A DNA stretch of 64,000 nt from Paenibacillus prosopidis (GTDB lineage Bacteria; Bacillota; Bacilli; Paenibacillales; Paenibacillaceae). Both the position numbers and the translations under genes were made by a program. The notes below the pieces were generated by a model. The model saw only the letters and a list, made by a program, of their open reading frames with translations. It had not been told where the DNA came from and did not search any database. The stretch spans positions 1 to 64,000 of the forward strand of contig NZ_QPJD01000009.1 in assembly GCF_003337375.1 (NCBI RefSeq). The letters are read 5' to 3'. This document shows, in pieces, positions 35,003 to 45,000 of this stretch; position 1 is the stretch's first letter; each line of letters starts with the position of its first letter.

Positions 35003-36095
35003 AATTGCAAAGAAATCACCGCTGTTCTATGCGCAAGCCGCATGCGATTCTCTTATGTCATTATATTTGCCCGAGGAGCTGCCTCCGGAAGGGCGTTGGC
35101 ATTATCACCAAGGTATCTTTCTAGAAGGGATGCTGCAGGTATGGAAGCATACGGGCGACGAGAAGTATCTCGAGTACCCGAAGCGGTATGTTGATAAGCT
35201 TGTAGACGAGGACGGCAATTTCTTCTTCGCCCGCGACGAGCTGGATGCGATCATGCCGGGACTGCTCCTGCTCACCCTGGATGAGTCCTTCGAGGACCGC
35301 AGATACCGCTCGGCCGCAGAGAAGCTGCGCCATCTGTTCAACACGCTGAACAAGACCTCCGAGGGCGCATTCTGGCATAAGGATAAATATCCGTACCAGA
35401 TGTGGTTGGACGGCTTATACATGGGAGGCGTGTTCGCGCTCCGCTATGCGAATGCATACGGGGATGCCTCCCTTGTGCCGATGGTCATTGCATGGGAGAA
35501 GCTGATGCGCAAGCACATGTCCGATGAAGCGACAGGCCTCTTATACCATGCTTGGGATGAAAGCCGGAAGTTCCCATGGTCCAATCCGGAGACCGGTAAT
35601 TCACCGGAGTTCTGGGGGCGGTCCTTGGGGTGGTATGGCTTGGCATTATCCCAATTTCTCGATATTTTGGCGGAGGACCACCCGGCGCGCCGCGAGTTGC
35701 TGGCAGCATTAGGCCGATTCGCAGAAGGCTTAATTCGATTCCAGGATGCGGAGACCGGTCTCTGGCATCAAGTCGTGGATAAAGGGGGCCAGCCGGACAA
35801 CTGGCTCGAGACTTCATGCACTTCCTTGTTCGTATACGCCATCGTCGGAGCGGCGAAGCACGGGGCGGTCGGCGCCGATGCCTTGGACGCTGCTCGCAAA
35901 GGATACCGCGGCTTGATTGAACGGCTGCGTACGGATACGGAAGGGCGCCTGATTGTGCCGGATATATGTATCGGTACATCAGCCGGCGATTACCAAAACT
36001 ATGTTACACGTCCGGTGAGCGAGAACGACCTGCATGGCTTGGGCGCCTTCATTCTGGCTTGCGTGGCGATTGCCGAAGCGGAAATCGCGTTATGA
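34989..36095 (+). CDS. GH105 unsaturated rhamnogalacturonyl/galacturonyl hydrolase
   Basis: The 368-residue cytoplasmic protein matches the YteR/YesR family: DKYPYQMWLDGLYMGG with Asp141 at the position of the catalytic Asp143 of YteR, then TGLLYHAWDES, WGRSLGWYGLAL, GLWHQVVD and ETSCTSLFVYAI. GH105 enzymes hydrate the 4,5-double bond left by pectate or rhamnogalacturonan lyases and release a keto-uronic acid. It begins 14 bases inside the MFS gene behind AAAGGAAG. It completes a GH43-toroid-MFS-GH105 operon downstream of the ABC permeases. It is clearly distinct in sequence from the second GH105 at 50348. Confidence 0.93.
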   Translation: MSPNEIAKKSPLFYAQAACDSLMSLYLPEELPPEGRWHYHQGIFLEGMLQVWKHTGDEKYLEYPKRYVDKLVDEDGNFFFARDELDAIMPGLLLLTLDESFEDRRYRSAAEKLRHLFNTLNKTSEGAFWHKDKYPYQMWLDGLYMGGVFALRYANAYGDASLVPMVIAWEKLMRKHMSDEATGLLYHAWDESRKFPWSNPETGNSPEFWGRSLGWYGLALSQFLDILAEDHPARRELLAALGRFAEGLIRFQDAETGLWHQVVDKGGQPDNWLETSCTSLFVYAIVGAAKHGAVGADALDAARKGYRGLIERLRTDTEGRLIVPDICIGTSAGDYQNYVTRPVSENDLHGLGAFILACVAIAEAEIAL

Positions 36096-36101
36096 GGGGA
36101 A

Positions 36102-36140
36102 CGTGACATTACCGCCTTCGGGGCGGTCGGCGACGGCCTG
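36102..36140 (+). pseudogene. Tiny relic of a GH28 polygalacturonase amino terminus
   Basis: Seven bases after the GH105 stop, an open stretch encodes RDITAFGAVGDG, matching the first beta-strand block (FGAvgDG) that opens GH28 polygalacturonases. The next residues lose all similarity. It has no start codon and no downstream domain. The match is short and could be chance, but the position in a pectinase operon supports it. Confidence 0.4.
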
Positions 36141-36374
36141 CCGGTTCGAAGATTACGAGCCGACCTTTACACGAACAACTGGGAAAAGAAAGGTACCTGG
36201 CATAAATGAAATCATAAAAATGACATTTTACATTAGATCTAATCATTTAGTGACAAAAGAAGTTACAGTGGACAAAGGAGGCCGTTGTGTGGTGTAAGCT
36301 GTGTTTTAATTATGTCGGTAGTTAGAAGAAAAGATGTCGAATAATTTTAACATAATTTGTCGTGTCTGGAATTG
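36141..36374. other. Non-coding stretch after the GH105 operon
   Basis: I see no gene. A weak forward frame running to TAA near 36297 has no ribosome site and resembles no family. The region ends at the terminator at 36375. Confidence 0.5.
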
Positions 36375-36403
36375 CCTGAACCCGTTAAGGTTCAGGTTTT
36401 TTT
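36375..36403 (+). terminator. Rho-independent terminator of the ABC-GH105 operon
   Basis: CCTGAACC and GGTTCAGG form a perfect 8-bp stem with loop CGTTAA, followed by seven T. It lies 280 bases after the GH105 stop. Confidence 0.92.
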
Positions 36404-36435
36404 GTTTTTAATCAATCTTATCCATTAGTTTAAAC

Positions 36436-36540
36436 CTATTCATGGTCGGGATATTTCCATCCGGGTTCCGCTACTCGAAAATGAAAGCGAATTACTTGCA
36501 ATGTGCTTATAAAATCCGGGAAATCGACTTTGTATGCCAA
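36436..36540 (-). pseudogene. AraC regulator stub (first ~34 codons)
   Basis: From TTG 36540 the reverse strand reads LAYKVDFPDFISTLQ and then RFHFRVAEPGWKYPDH before a TAG. The start of the intact AraC protein at 54312-55238 is LAYKVSFPDIMSTLQ, then GFHFRVAEPGWAYPDH. Everything behind the stub, including the whole DNA-binding domain, is gone. Both copies stand divergently upstream of a pectin esterase gene and share a promoter box, so this is the remains of a duplicated regulator. Confidence 0.88.
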
Positions 36541-36606
36541 AGAAGCATCCCCCCTATAATGGTTTATCGTTATTCTATCAAAAAAGCTTCCTTTAATAAC
36601 ACGATT

Positions 36607-36635
36607 ATTACAAATGGTCAAAAAAAAGAATGAAA
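36607..36635. promoter_or_regulatory. Conserved promoter box, copy 1 (candidate AraC operator)
   Basis: The 29-bp stretch begins ATTACAAATGGTCAAAAAA and agrees with 55310-55338 at about 26 of 29 positions, although the flanks have diverged. Both lie about 70 bases beyond the start of an AraC gene (a stub here) and upstream of a pectin esterase gene. Conservation amid divergence suggests a protein-binding site. Confidence 0.55.
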
Positions 36636-36686
36636 TGAGCATGTGAATTGGGTAGAAGAGAAAGTAAAATAAAAAAGCAGCTCGTC

Positions 36687-36700
36687 TGTATGCGCTTTCA
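36687..36700. promoter_or_regulatory. cre-like site upstream of RGAE copy 2
   Basis: TGTATGCGCTTTCA matches the CcpA consensus TGNAARCGNWWWCA at 13 of 14 positions. It lies about 100 bp before the GTG start of the esterase gene at 36802. Confidence 0.55.
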
Positions 36701-36801
36701 AAATAGAAAGTTACGGAATGGGAAGGAGTGGAGTCGACTTTTGTACTTTGTTTTATATGTTATATAAACTTCGATTCGATTCGTGAAAGGGAGTGTAGTC
36801 G

Positions 36802-38913
36802 GTGAGAAAGTTCTTGAATGTGGCTCTGTCGTCTCTTCTTCTAGTGGCGGTCCTGACTCCATGCTTTAGCAGAACAGGAGCGGCAGCAGCCATGACTGGT
36901 AATGCAGAGGGTAGTACTCTTACTTCGATGGAAAGTCCCTACAAATTCAACTTTACTAACCAAGAAAAACCCGGGTATCAATCTGTCACCTATGATGTGA
37001 ATAACGGTGCACCGCTTTTTAACTCTACTGTAGGATACGGTTTTGTTTATGAGACGAGCGCCATGCCGCCCAGGGAAGTTCATACGGCTTCCATTACTTC
37101 AGATGGTACAGGATTTTTCATAACGGAGCCTAGTTTCTATGCAGAACCGAAATATGAGAAGGATAACTATAATAATTATGGCATGGCATTCCGTATTGCG
37201 GTCCCTCCCGGTGCTTATAGCGTATATGTGAAAACCACGTCCGACGCTGCGGACACAACGCTATCGGTGTCGGGCATGCAGACCAGCCGTCTGCTGAAAG
37301 GCGGGTTCTGGGATGCAGCCAAGTTGGTGCCCATAAAGTATACCGCAGCAGCGCGCGGCAAGGAGTGGACTTACACGTATGTAAACGGACGGGACTATCT
37401 CGATATTGAAATTGAACCGAACAAAATCAATACTCCCGTCGGTATTGAAGAAGTTATCCTGCAGCCTATCCCGCCGCAGCAGCGGGAGGATGGAAGTCTT
37501 CCGACCATATTTCTACTCGGGGATTCAACGGTCAAATCCTACACCTTCGATGAAACGCCGATGAGCGGCTGGGGCCAAATCATCGACTCCATGTTTAATC
37601 TGCGCAAAGTGAATGTGATTAACTATTCTATGGGTGGACGTTCGTTCAAGAGTGCTTACACGGAGGGACGGATGAATGATATTCTAATGAGCGGCAGAAT
37701 CGGGGACTATGTGTTCATTCAGTTCGGACACAATGATGAGAGCACTGATGAGTTCAGGCGATATGGCAGAGGGTCGACAGAAGCGATGTATGAAACCTAT
37801 ATAAAAGAAGTATACCTGCCTGCAATCCGGGCCCGGGGCATGATCCCTGTCTTTGTAACACCGATGTCCAGGGTTAAAGGGGATGCAGCTCCCGGATATA
37901 TTTATACCAACTCTTTTAAAAACCGAATGTTCCCCGATATTATGAAAAGGTCGGCGGAAGAAGCAGGAGTTACGCTTATCGATCTTAATGCGGAGAGTAT
38001 AAAGTATTATAACGAGATCGGCGTGGAAGCGACGACAGCCGTCTATATGTCTATTGAAGCGGGAGAAACGCCTGGAAAGACGAGCAACGGAAGTTACGCC
38101 AATGGACATCCGGCGAATAAGGTTGACGGGACTCATTATAAAGAAGCTTTGGCCAAACAATTCGCGCGGATCATTGTGACCGAACTCGTGAAAAAGGGAA
38201 AAGCCGGCGACTCCACAGCTGCTGCGATTGTCTCTTATATGAAAGATGAGGTTAAACTTGCAGCCTTAACAGGAGTCTGGTCGAGCATTTTCCCCGAAAT
38301 GGCTGACGATACTACGACCGGTGAAGGCGCATATTACCGCAATCAGATTGAGAAGTTGATTCAGCTGGGAGTAATGAGCAAGGATCCTAACGGCAACTTT
38401 AATCCGGATGAGGAGATGACCGTTGGCGATTTCATTCGATGTATTTCCAAGCTGATGAACTTGGAAAAATCGATATTCGCCGGCTACCCGAATGGGGAGC
38501 TTTCCAGGGAAATAATGGGCGCTATTCTGGTTGACGCGTATCATGCGAAGTTCACCAGTAAGCCCAAGTACATGACCGATTATAACGGAACAGCTGTGGT
38601 ACCCGGTGACCCGGATTATGATCCGTATCTGGATCCCGGCGCCAGAGGCGTGATGTATTATCCTCTGGTTTCCTGGCAGCAGTTGGTGGATACCGCGCAA
38701 ATCGCATCTCACTTAGTTTCTAAGGTAAAGGAAGCCTATGAACTGGGTCTTATCCGATCCGAAAAAGGAATTGGCAGGGGACAAGTGGTTAACGGTACAG
38801 AGTTTGAACCGAAAGTGACAGTCACCCGAGAAAAAGCTGCTAAAGCCCTGTACTTCATGTGGGTTCTCCAGCAGGCTGTAAATGTCGAAAACGATGTCTC
38901 TTTTCTAAAATAG
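36802..38913 (+). CDS. Secreted rhamnogalacturonan acetylesterase-like SGNH protein with SLH-like domain (copy 2)
   Basis: This 703-residue paralogue starts at GTG 36802 behind AAAGGGAGTGTA. It has a signal peptide (~1-30), the conserved beta-rich domain (~45-225) and an SGNH esterase domain with Ser242 in GDSTVKSY, NYSMGGRSF, GHNDE and DGTHY. The carboxyl third (~480-700) has SLH-like repeats (NQIEKLIQLGVMSKDPNGNF, then SREIMGAILVDAYHAK and VTREKAAKALYFMWVL). It ends where copy 1 continues into Ig-like modules. The SLH-like part suggests non-covalent attachment to cell-wall polymer, keeping deacetylation at the surface. It heads the unit 36802-48258 (esterase, broken methylesterase, PL1-methylesterase). 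A cre-like site and the conserved box lie upstream. Confidence 0.87.
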   Translation: MRKFLNVALSSLLLVAVLTPCFSRTGAAAAMTGNAEGSTLTSMESPYKFNFTNQEKPGYQSVTYDVNNGAPLFNSTVGYGFVYETSAMPPREVHTASITSDGTGFFITEPSFYAEPKYEKDNYNNYGMAFRIAVPPGAYSVYVKTTSDAADTTLSVSGMQTSRLLKGGFWDAAKLVPIKYTAAARGKEWTYTYVNGRDYLDIEIEPNKINTPVGIEEVILQPIPPQQREDGSLPTIFLLGDSTVKSYTFDETPMSGWGQIIDSMFNLRKVNVINYSMGGRSFKSAYTEGRMNDILMSGRIGDYVFIQFGHNDESTDEFRRYGRGSTEAMYETYIKEVYLPAIRARGMIPVFVTPMSRVKGDAAPGYIYTNSFKNRMFPDIMKRSAEEAGVTLIDLNAESIKYYNEIGVEATTAVYMSIEAGETPGKTSNGSYANGHPANKVDGTHYKEALAKQFARIIVTELVKKGKAGDSTAAAIVSYMKDEVKLAALTGVWSSIFPEMADDTTTGEGAYYRNQIEKLIQLGVMSKDPNGNFNPDEEMTVGDFIRCISKLMNLEKSIFAGYPNGELSREIMGAILVDAYHAKFTSKPKYMTDYNGTAVVPGDPDYDPYLDPGARGVMYYPLVSWQQLVDTAQIASHLVSKVKEAYELGLIRSEKGIGRGQVVNGTEFEPKVTVTREKAAKALYFMWVLQQAVNVENDVSFLK

Positions 38914-39030
38914 GTACTTTTAAATGTGATTGAGATCATCTTAGGATCTTGAATTGCAGACTAAAGGCGAAAAATAAAAAGCGCCTCAGTAAGGCGAATG
39001 AAGGAGACTTTGGTAATATCTCATTATATA

Positions 39031-39044
39031 TGAAAGCGATTACA
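39031..39044. promoter_or_regulatory. cre site upstream of the broken methylesterase gene
   Basis: TGAAAGCGATTACA fits the CcpA consensus TGNAARCGNWWWCA at every position and lies 93 bp before ATG 39137. It implies glucose repression of a separate transcript starting here. Confidence 0.65.
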
Positions 39045-39136
39045 AAGGTGGTGCATGGGGCGAAAAAATGGTTTTAAATTTTGTAGGCCACAACTGTTTT
39101 TTGTATTCAATCATGACGAAGAATTTGGAGGAGTTT

Positions 39137-41884
39137 ATGAGAAAAAGTATTTCGGCTATTGTATGTTTGCTTTTATTGCTTTCATGGATTCAGATCGGAA
39201 GCCCCACGGTTTCGAGTGTAGCGTTTGCCGAAGATATTCCGAGTCTGTCCGGCGTACCAACCAATCTGATGGCAAAGCCCAGAAATAGCCAAGCAGATCT
39301 GACCTGGAATCCGCCGATTGAAGGGTATCCGGTCATCGCATACGGGCTTTACCGGAGCACCGATCCTGCAGGCCCCTACTCCAAAATTGCCGACGTAATG
39401 GACACCAAGTATCGTGATTTCGGACTGGATAACGGTACTAGATACTATTATAAGGTTACATCCGTTAGTGTTGGAGGGGAAAGCGCGCCTTCTGCCGATG
39501 CCGCCGTTGTACCGATTGCGCCTCTCGACGCTCCAACCGGTTTGACGGCCATAAGCGGCGACGGTCGGGCGACGATCCGTTGGAACCCTGTCGCCGGAGC
39601 TGAATCATATAATGTAAAACGCAGTACAGATAATGGCCAAAACTATGAGACGGTTGTTTCGGGTGTAACAGATCTCTAATATACAGATTCAACGGTAAGC
39701 AACGGCACCAGGTATTACTATGTCGTATCGGCCGCAAGCCCGATGACTGCAAGCGCCAATTCCGCATCCGTTCAGGTAGTCCCTGCGCCGAGCGGAGCAC
39801 CTGGGATTCCGGAGGGCGTTCAAGCTGTGGCCGGCGATGTCCAGGTCATATTGACCTGGCGAGAGGTTAGCGGGGCGGTATCGTATACCGTCAAACGTGG
39901 TGCATTCGGCAGCGGTCAATACGAGACGATTGCGTCCGGTATTCCCGGGACGAGCTATCAGGATTCAGCCAGCGGCTCGACAGGAATTGTAAATGGCGTA
40001 ACCTACGATTATGTAATATCAGCGGTAAACGCCCTTGGCGAAAGCTATCATTCTGAACCGATCGCTGTTACCCCGGCGGATGTTTTGGTCGTCGCGAAAG
40101 ATGGAACGGGTGATTTTACAACGATTCAGGCTGCGATTAACACGATTCCGGCCAATAACACCAAAAGGATCGTTATCTATATTCGCAACGGCGTCTATCG
40201 AGAGCAAATTGTCGTACCGGCAAACAAGCCGTATGTAAGCCTTGTCGGCGAAAGCGCAACCGGAACGATTCTCGTCTACCATCTTAACGTGAATTCGAAG
40301 AAACCTGACGGTACGCCGTATAGTACGCTTGAAACGGTCACGGCCGTCGTGCAAGGCAAAGATTTTTCGGCTGAAAACATGACCATCCAGAACGACTCCG
40401 GTCAAGGCACCGGTCAGGCGCTCGCCGGTTTTCTAAGCGGGGACCGCGGTGTATACAAAACTGTCCGTTTCCTCGGCTTCCAGGATACAATCTACATTGA
40501 GAGACGGCAGTATTTCAAAGACTGCTATATCGAAGGCGACGTCGATTATATTTATGGTCCGGCGACCGCGTTCTTCGAAAACAATGAGCTGCACAACAAT
40601 CGCCTGAACGGCGGTTATATAACCGCGGCAAGTACGCCGGAGACTACAACCTACGGGTATGTCTTTGTAAATTCGAGGATCACCTCCAATCCGGGGGTCA
40701 AGAACGTCTACTTTGGAAGACCGTGGCGTCCGTACGCTGCAGTAACCTTCATCGATACGACGATCGACTCATCGATCGCCCCTTACGGCTGGAATAACTG
40801 GGGTGATTCGACCAAGGAGAAAACGGCCAGATACTTCGAGTACAACAGCCGGGGACCGGGTGCGATTCCGAAAGCCCGTGCAGGCTGGTCGAAACAGCTA
40901 ACACCGGAGGAAGCAAGTCAGTACACGGTACAAAACGTAATGAAAGGGACTGACAACTGGAACCCGCTGCGCACAGGCATCATTCCGTTAACTGACGCAG
41001 TTCCGAATACACCTCCGGTTACAACCCTGACATCCTATACGGACGGGCAATATTTAAATGTAAACACTCCGACATTCACGTGGAGCTTCAGTGATGCGGA
41101 TGCCGGCGACGCACAGCGTGCTTATCAGGTGCAAGGATCGACGGACAATTGGCAGACGACCGCTTCTGATACCGGGGAAGTTGCCGGTACCGTGACGTCC
41201 TATAAAGCTCCCGCCATGCAGGATAACGAGCACTGGAGCATCCGAGTTCGGACGATGGATACCCGGGGGGCTTGGTCGGAATGGGCTTATCGAACATTAG
41301 CCATAGATACCACAGCTCCGACAGCCAAGGTGGTATACAGCACCACGGCGATGACTAATCAGGATGTTATAGCCACGATCGAGCCCAATGAGCAAGTGAC
41401 GATAACCAATAACAACGGGGCTTCCAGCTATACGTTCAGTCAGAATGGGAGCTTTATGTTTGAATTCATGGATAGGGCGGGCAATACAGGAACGGTTGCT
41501 GCACCTGTAAACAATATTGACAAGACGGCGCCGACCCTTCGTATCGTTCTTGACAAGACAACGCTCTTGCCGGTGAACCATCAGTTGGAAACCGTAAATG
41601 CCAGCATCTATGCGGACGATGGCATGTCGGGGATCGATTCGGTCGTGCTAGCCTCCATTACGAGCAACGAACCGGACGACGGCTTGGGCTACGGAGATCA
41701 GCCGAATGATATACAAGGAGCGCAGTACGGTACTCCGGATACTTCATTTATGCTGCGCGCAGAACGAGCGGGTACCGGTTCCGGACGCGTTTACACGATC
41801 ACATACAACGCAACCGATAAAGTGGGGAATAAGACGACGGTCTCGGTAACTGTAACCGTCCCCCGCGAACAAACAAACAAGTGA
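39137..41884 (+). pseudogene. Mosaic secreted pectin methylesterase (CE8) interrupted by an in-frame TAA
   Basis: ATG 39137 follows GGAGGAGTTT. A signal peptide, an FN3 domain and most of a second FN3 are read before TAA at 39677 (codon 181). The same frame then continues without interruption through the rest of FN3-2, FN3-3, a CE8 domain (~316-615) with all catalytic blocks (GFQDTIY, EGDVDYIYG, YFGRPWRP) and Ig-like modules to 41884. In the paralogue at 17056 the matching codon is GAA. One nonsense codon is thus the only visible damage in 915 codons. Translation could restart only without a signal peptide. The gene is a mosaic: FN3 and the second half of CE8 resemble 17056-18900, the first half of CE8 resembles 46160-46690, and the tail resembles 16089-16953. 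Confidence 0.9.
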
Positions 41885-42012
41885 AACGCTAGTTATTCAC
41901 TTTTGTTCGGCGAACAGGCGGTAATTATGTGATGCGCTATCAAATTAGAACTCATCAGTAGTGAGGAAATGAAATCGTAACACAAATCGATCTTATAAGT
42001 GGAGGCACTTTA

Positions 42013-45000
42013 ATGCGAGGAAAATTATCTAAAATGCTATGCGCTTTGTTATGCTGCGCGATGCTGCCGTTCGGCCCTGCGGCCGCTTCGGCTGAAACCG
42101 TAACCGCCGAACGGATTCCCGCATTTCCGGGTGCCGAAGGCGGCGGGATGTACACGACGGGAGGTCGTGGTGGAGATGTATATGAGGTGACCAATCTGAA
42201 TGATTCTGGCCCCGGTTCGCTGCGTGATGCGGTCAGCTCCGGGAATCGGACCGTCATTTTCCAGGTGTCCGGAACGATTCATCTACTATCGTCTCTCAGA
42301 ATCGCCGGCTCGAACTTGACGATCGCCGGTCAAACCGCCCCGGGAGACGGCATTACGGTCGCCGATTACCAAACGACCCTTAGCGCGGATAATGTAATCA
42401 TCCGCTATATGCGGTTCCGCGTCGGCGACAAGCACCCCAGCGAGGCTGATGCTTTCGGCGTGCGCGGACACCAAAATTTCATCATCGATCACTGTTCATT
42501 CAGCTATTCCGTCGATGAAACGTTATCGCCATACCAAAATAAAAACACCACCGTTCAATGGTCCATCATCTCCGAGAGCATGCTGCACTCAACCCACGCG
42601 AAAGGAAATCACGGATACGGCGGGATCTTCGGCGGGGAAAACGCCACGTTCCATCATAATCTGATCGCCCATCACTCCAGCCGTAACCCGCGTTTTGCCG
42701 CGGATGTAGGCCAGACAGTGGATTTTCGCAACAACGTGATTTACAACTGGGGCTTCAAATCCGTTTATGGCGGGGAGAACGCTTCGGTCAATATGGTAAA
42801 CAACTACTATAAATTCGGTCCGGATACGAGATACGGATTTACCCGCAATCTGATCATGGACCCGCCTCCCGCCACAAGCAAATTCTATCTGGAAGGCAAC
42901 TACATGGACGGTTCTCCGGAAGTCACCGCAGATAACTGGAGCGGGGTCAGCAGCGTTCCTGATGGGGTGAAGCTGAGCAGTCCGGTTCCGTTTGCCGAGC
43001 AGGTGTCGATGCAATCCGCAGAAGAAGCTTATCAGGCTGTTCTGGCCGATGCGGGAGCGTCACTTCCTATACGGGATTCTTTTGACGCCCGCGTAGTGAA
43101 CGACGTCGTCAACCGGACAGGCCGTATTCTCAATTCGCCAAAGGAGGTCGGGGGAATCCTTGATTATGCTTCTGCTGCTGCCCCGGTCGATACGGATCAT
43201 GACGGAATGCCGGACAGCTGGGAGCTGGCGAGAGGCCTTAACCCTGTCGATGCGGGGGATGGAAAAATCGTTGGTGCCGACGGTTACACCAACCTGGAGC
43301 ATTATTTGAACTCCATATCGGGAAGCGGCTCGAAAAATCCGCTGGTCAGCGTTACAGGTCCCGCACCTCACGCGCTGGCCGAAACCGGAAGCCAAATCGT
43401 AATACAGGCTGCAGCATCCGATCCGGACGGCAGTGTAGCCAAGGTAGAGTATTACGCTAATGATGTAAAAATCGGGGAAACGAGTGCGGCGCCCCATTCC
43501 TTCATTTGGACCAATGCACCCGAGGGAACCTATTATTTAACTGCCCGGGCCATTGACAATACGGGGACCGCAACGAGCTCAACGGCCGTACCTGTTCATG
43601 TGAACGATCAGGGCAGTGTCACCCCTTGGGTTCTGAATGATATCGGTACAGTGGGCATTCCGGGGACAGCTTCGCTGAAAGAGGGTGTTTTCACTGTCAA
43701 AAGCGCGGGTCTCATTGGCGGTTCGGCAGACAGTTTCTCTTATTTGTACCAGCCGCTCCAAGGTAACGGAGAAATCATAGCGCGCGTGGATGATGTCAGC
43801 CCGATTACGGACGGCACGCAGGCCGGGGTTATGATTCGTGCGTCGTTGACTCCGGATTCGCCGGCAGCAGCTATGACAGCTTCTTTCGTCAAATTGGGTA
43901 CGGCCGGAAGGTTTCTTGCGCGAACGGCGCAAGGGGCCGTAATGACAGAACAGCAGGTTGACGGCTTTGCGGCGCCGGGATGGGTAAAGCTGGTACGTAT
44001 CGATAACCGAATTGATGCGCTTCTTTCGCAGGACGGCCAGTTGTGGACAGCTGTCGGTTCCCAAACGTTCGAACAGCTGCCGGAAACGGTTTATTACGGA
44101 CTGGCGCTCGACGCGGCAAAAACAAACAATGACATCAATAACTATAATGCCAGCCATTTTTCCAATGTCCGTCTGCAGCAGCTAACGCCCCTTCCGGCGG
44201 CTCCTACGGGATTGAAGGCGACAGCAGGCGTCTCGGTAGAGTTAACCTGGAGCCCGGTCAGCGGCGCGACGGGTTATCTGGTCAAGCGTTCCTCGATACA
44301 GGGGGGACCTTATAGTGTTATTGCAGAGACGAATCAGAACACGTCCTTCACAGACAGCACGGTTACTGTCGGAACAACTTATTATTACGTGGTCAGTGCA
44401 ATGAACGGCACCGGCGAAGGACCCAATTCGGGCGAAGTTAGCGCAACGGCGACCGGAACTGCCATCATTTCCATTTTAGATGAAAGCTTTGAGGATCAGA
44501 ACATTGGCGACCAGCCTGCCGGTTACTCAGTTGTGCCGGATCCCCCTACAAGCACGAACTGGGTCAAGATTGATGCCATTCCGGAAGGCACAACGGGCAA
44601 CACGTCACAGAAGGTTATACAGCTTTACGATCAAGGGAATATCAACACCAAACTGACAAGATCATTCGAACCGCAAACGGGACTGGTTACGGTGGAAGTG
44701 GACTTTATGCAGCCGCTAATCGCCGGTACCGCCAGGCCTATCGTCATTCTTGACAAACCGGCAGGAAATGTGGCGGTTGAGCTTCTGGTCGCCTCAACCG
44801 GGATACAGTACCGCTCGGCCAGCGGAAATCTGCCGCTCCCAAACTCAACGCCATTAACGGCAAAGAAGTGGTACCAGTTCCAAATCGATCTCGATGTGTC
44901 GGGCAAGACAGCCGACGTATATATCAACAATGAGATTATGGCTAAAATTCCATTTTACAGCACAAGGGTTGCTTCAATTGCAGCGATTCATTCCTTTACA

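Noticed and set aside
36034..36297. Forward 87-codon frame overlapping the GH105 end
   Set aside because: No ribosome site; its first third is an alternative frame of GH105 and the rest matches nothing.
41929..41943. Candidate cre site GATGCGCTATCA before the PL1-CE8 gene
   Set aside because: Only the right half fits the consensus; the left TGNAAR half is missing.
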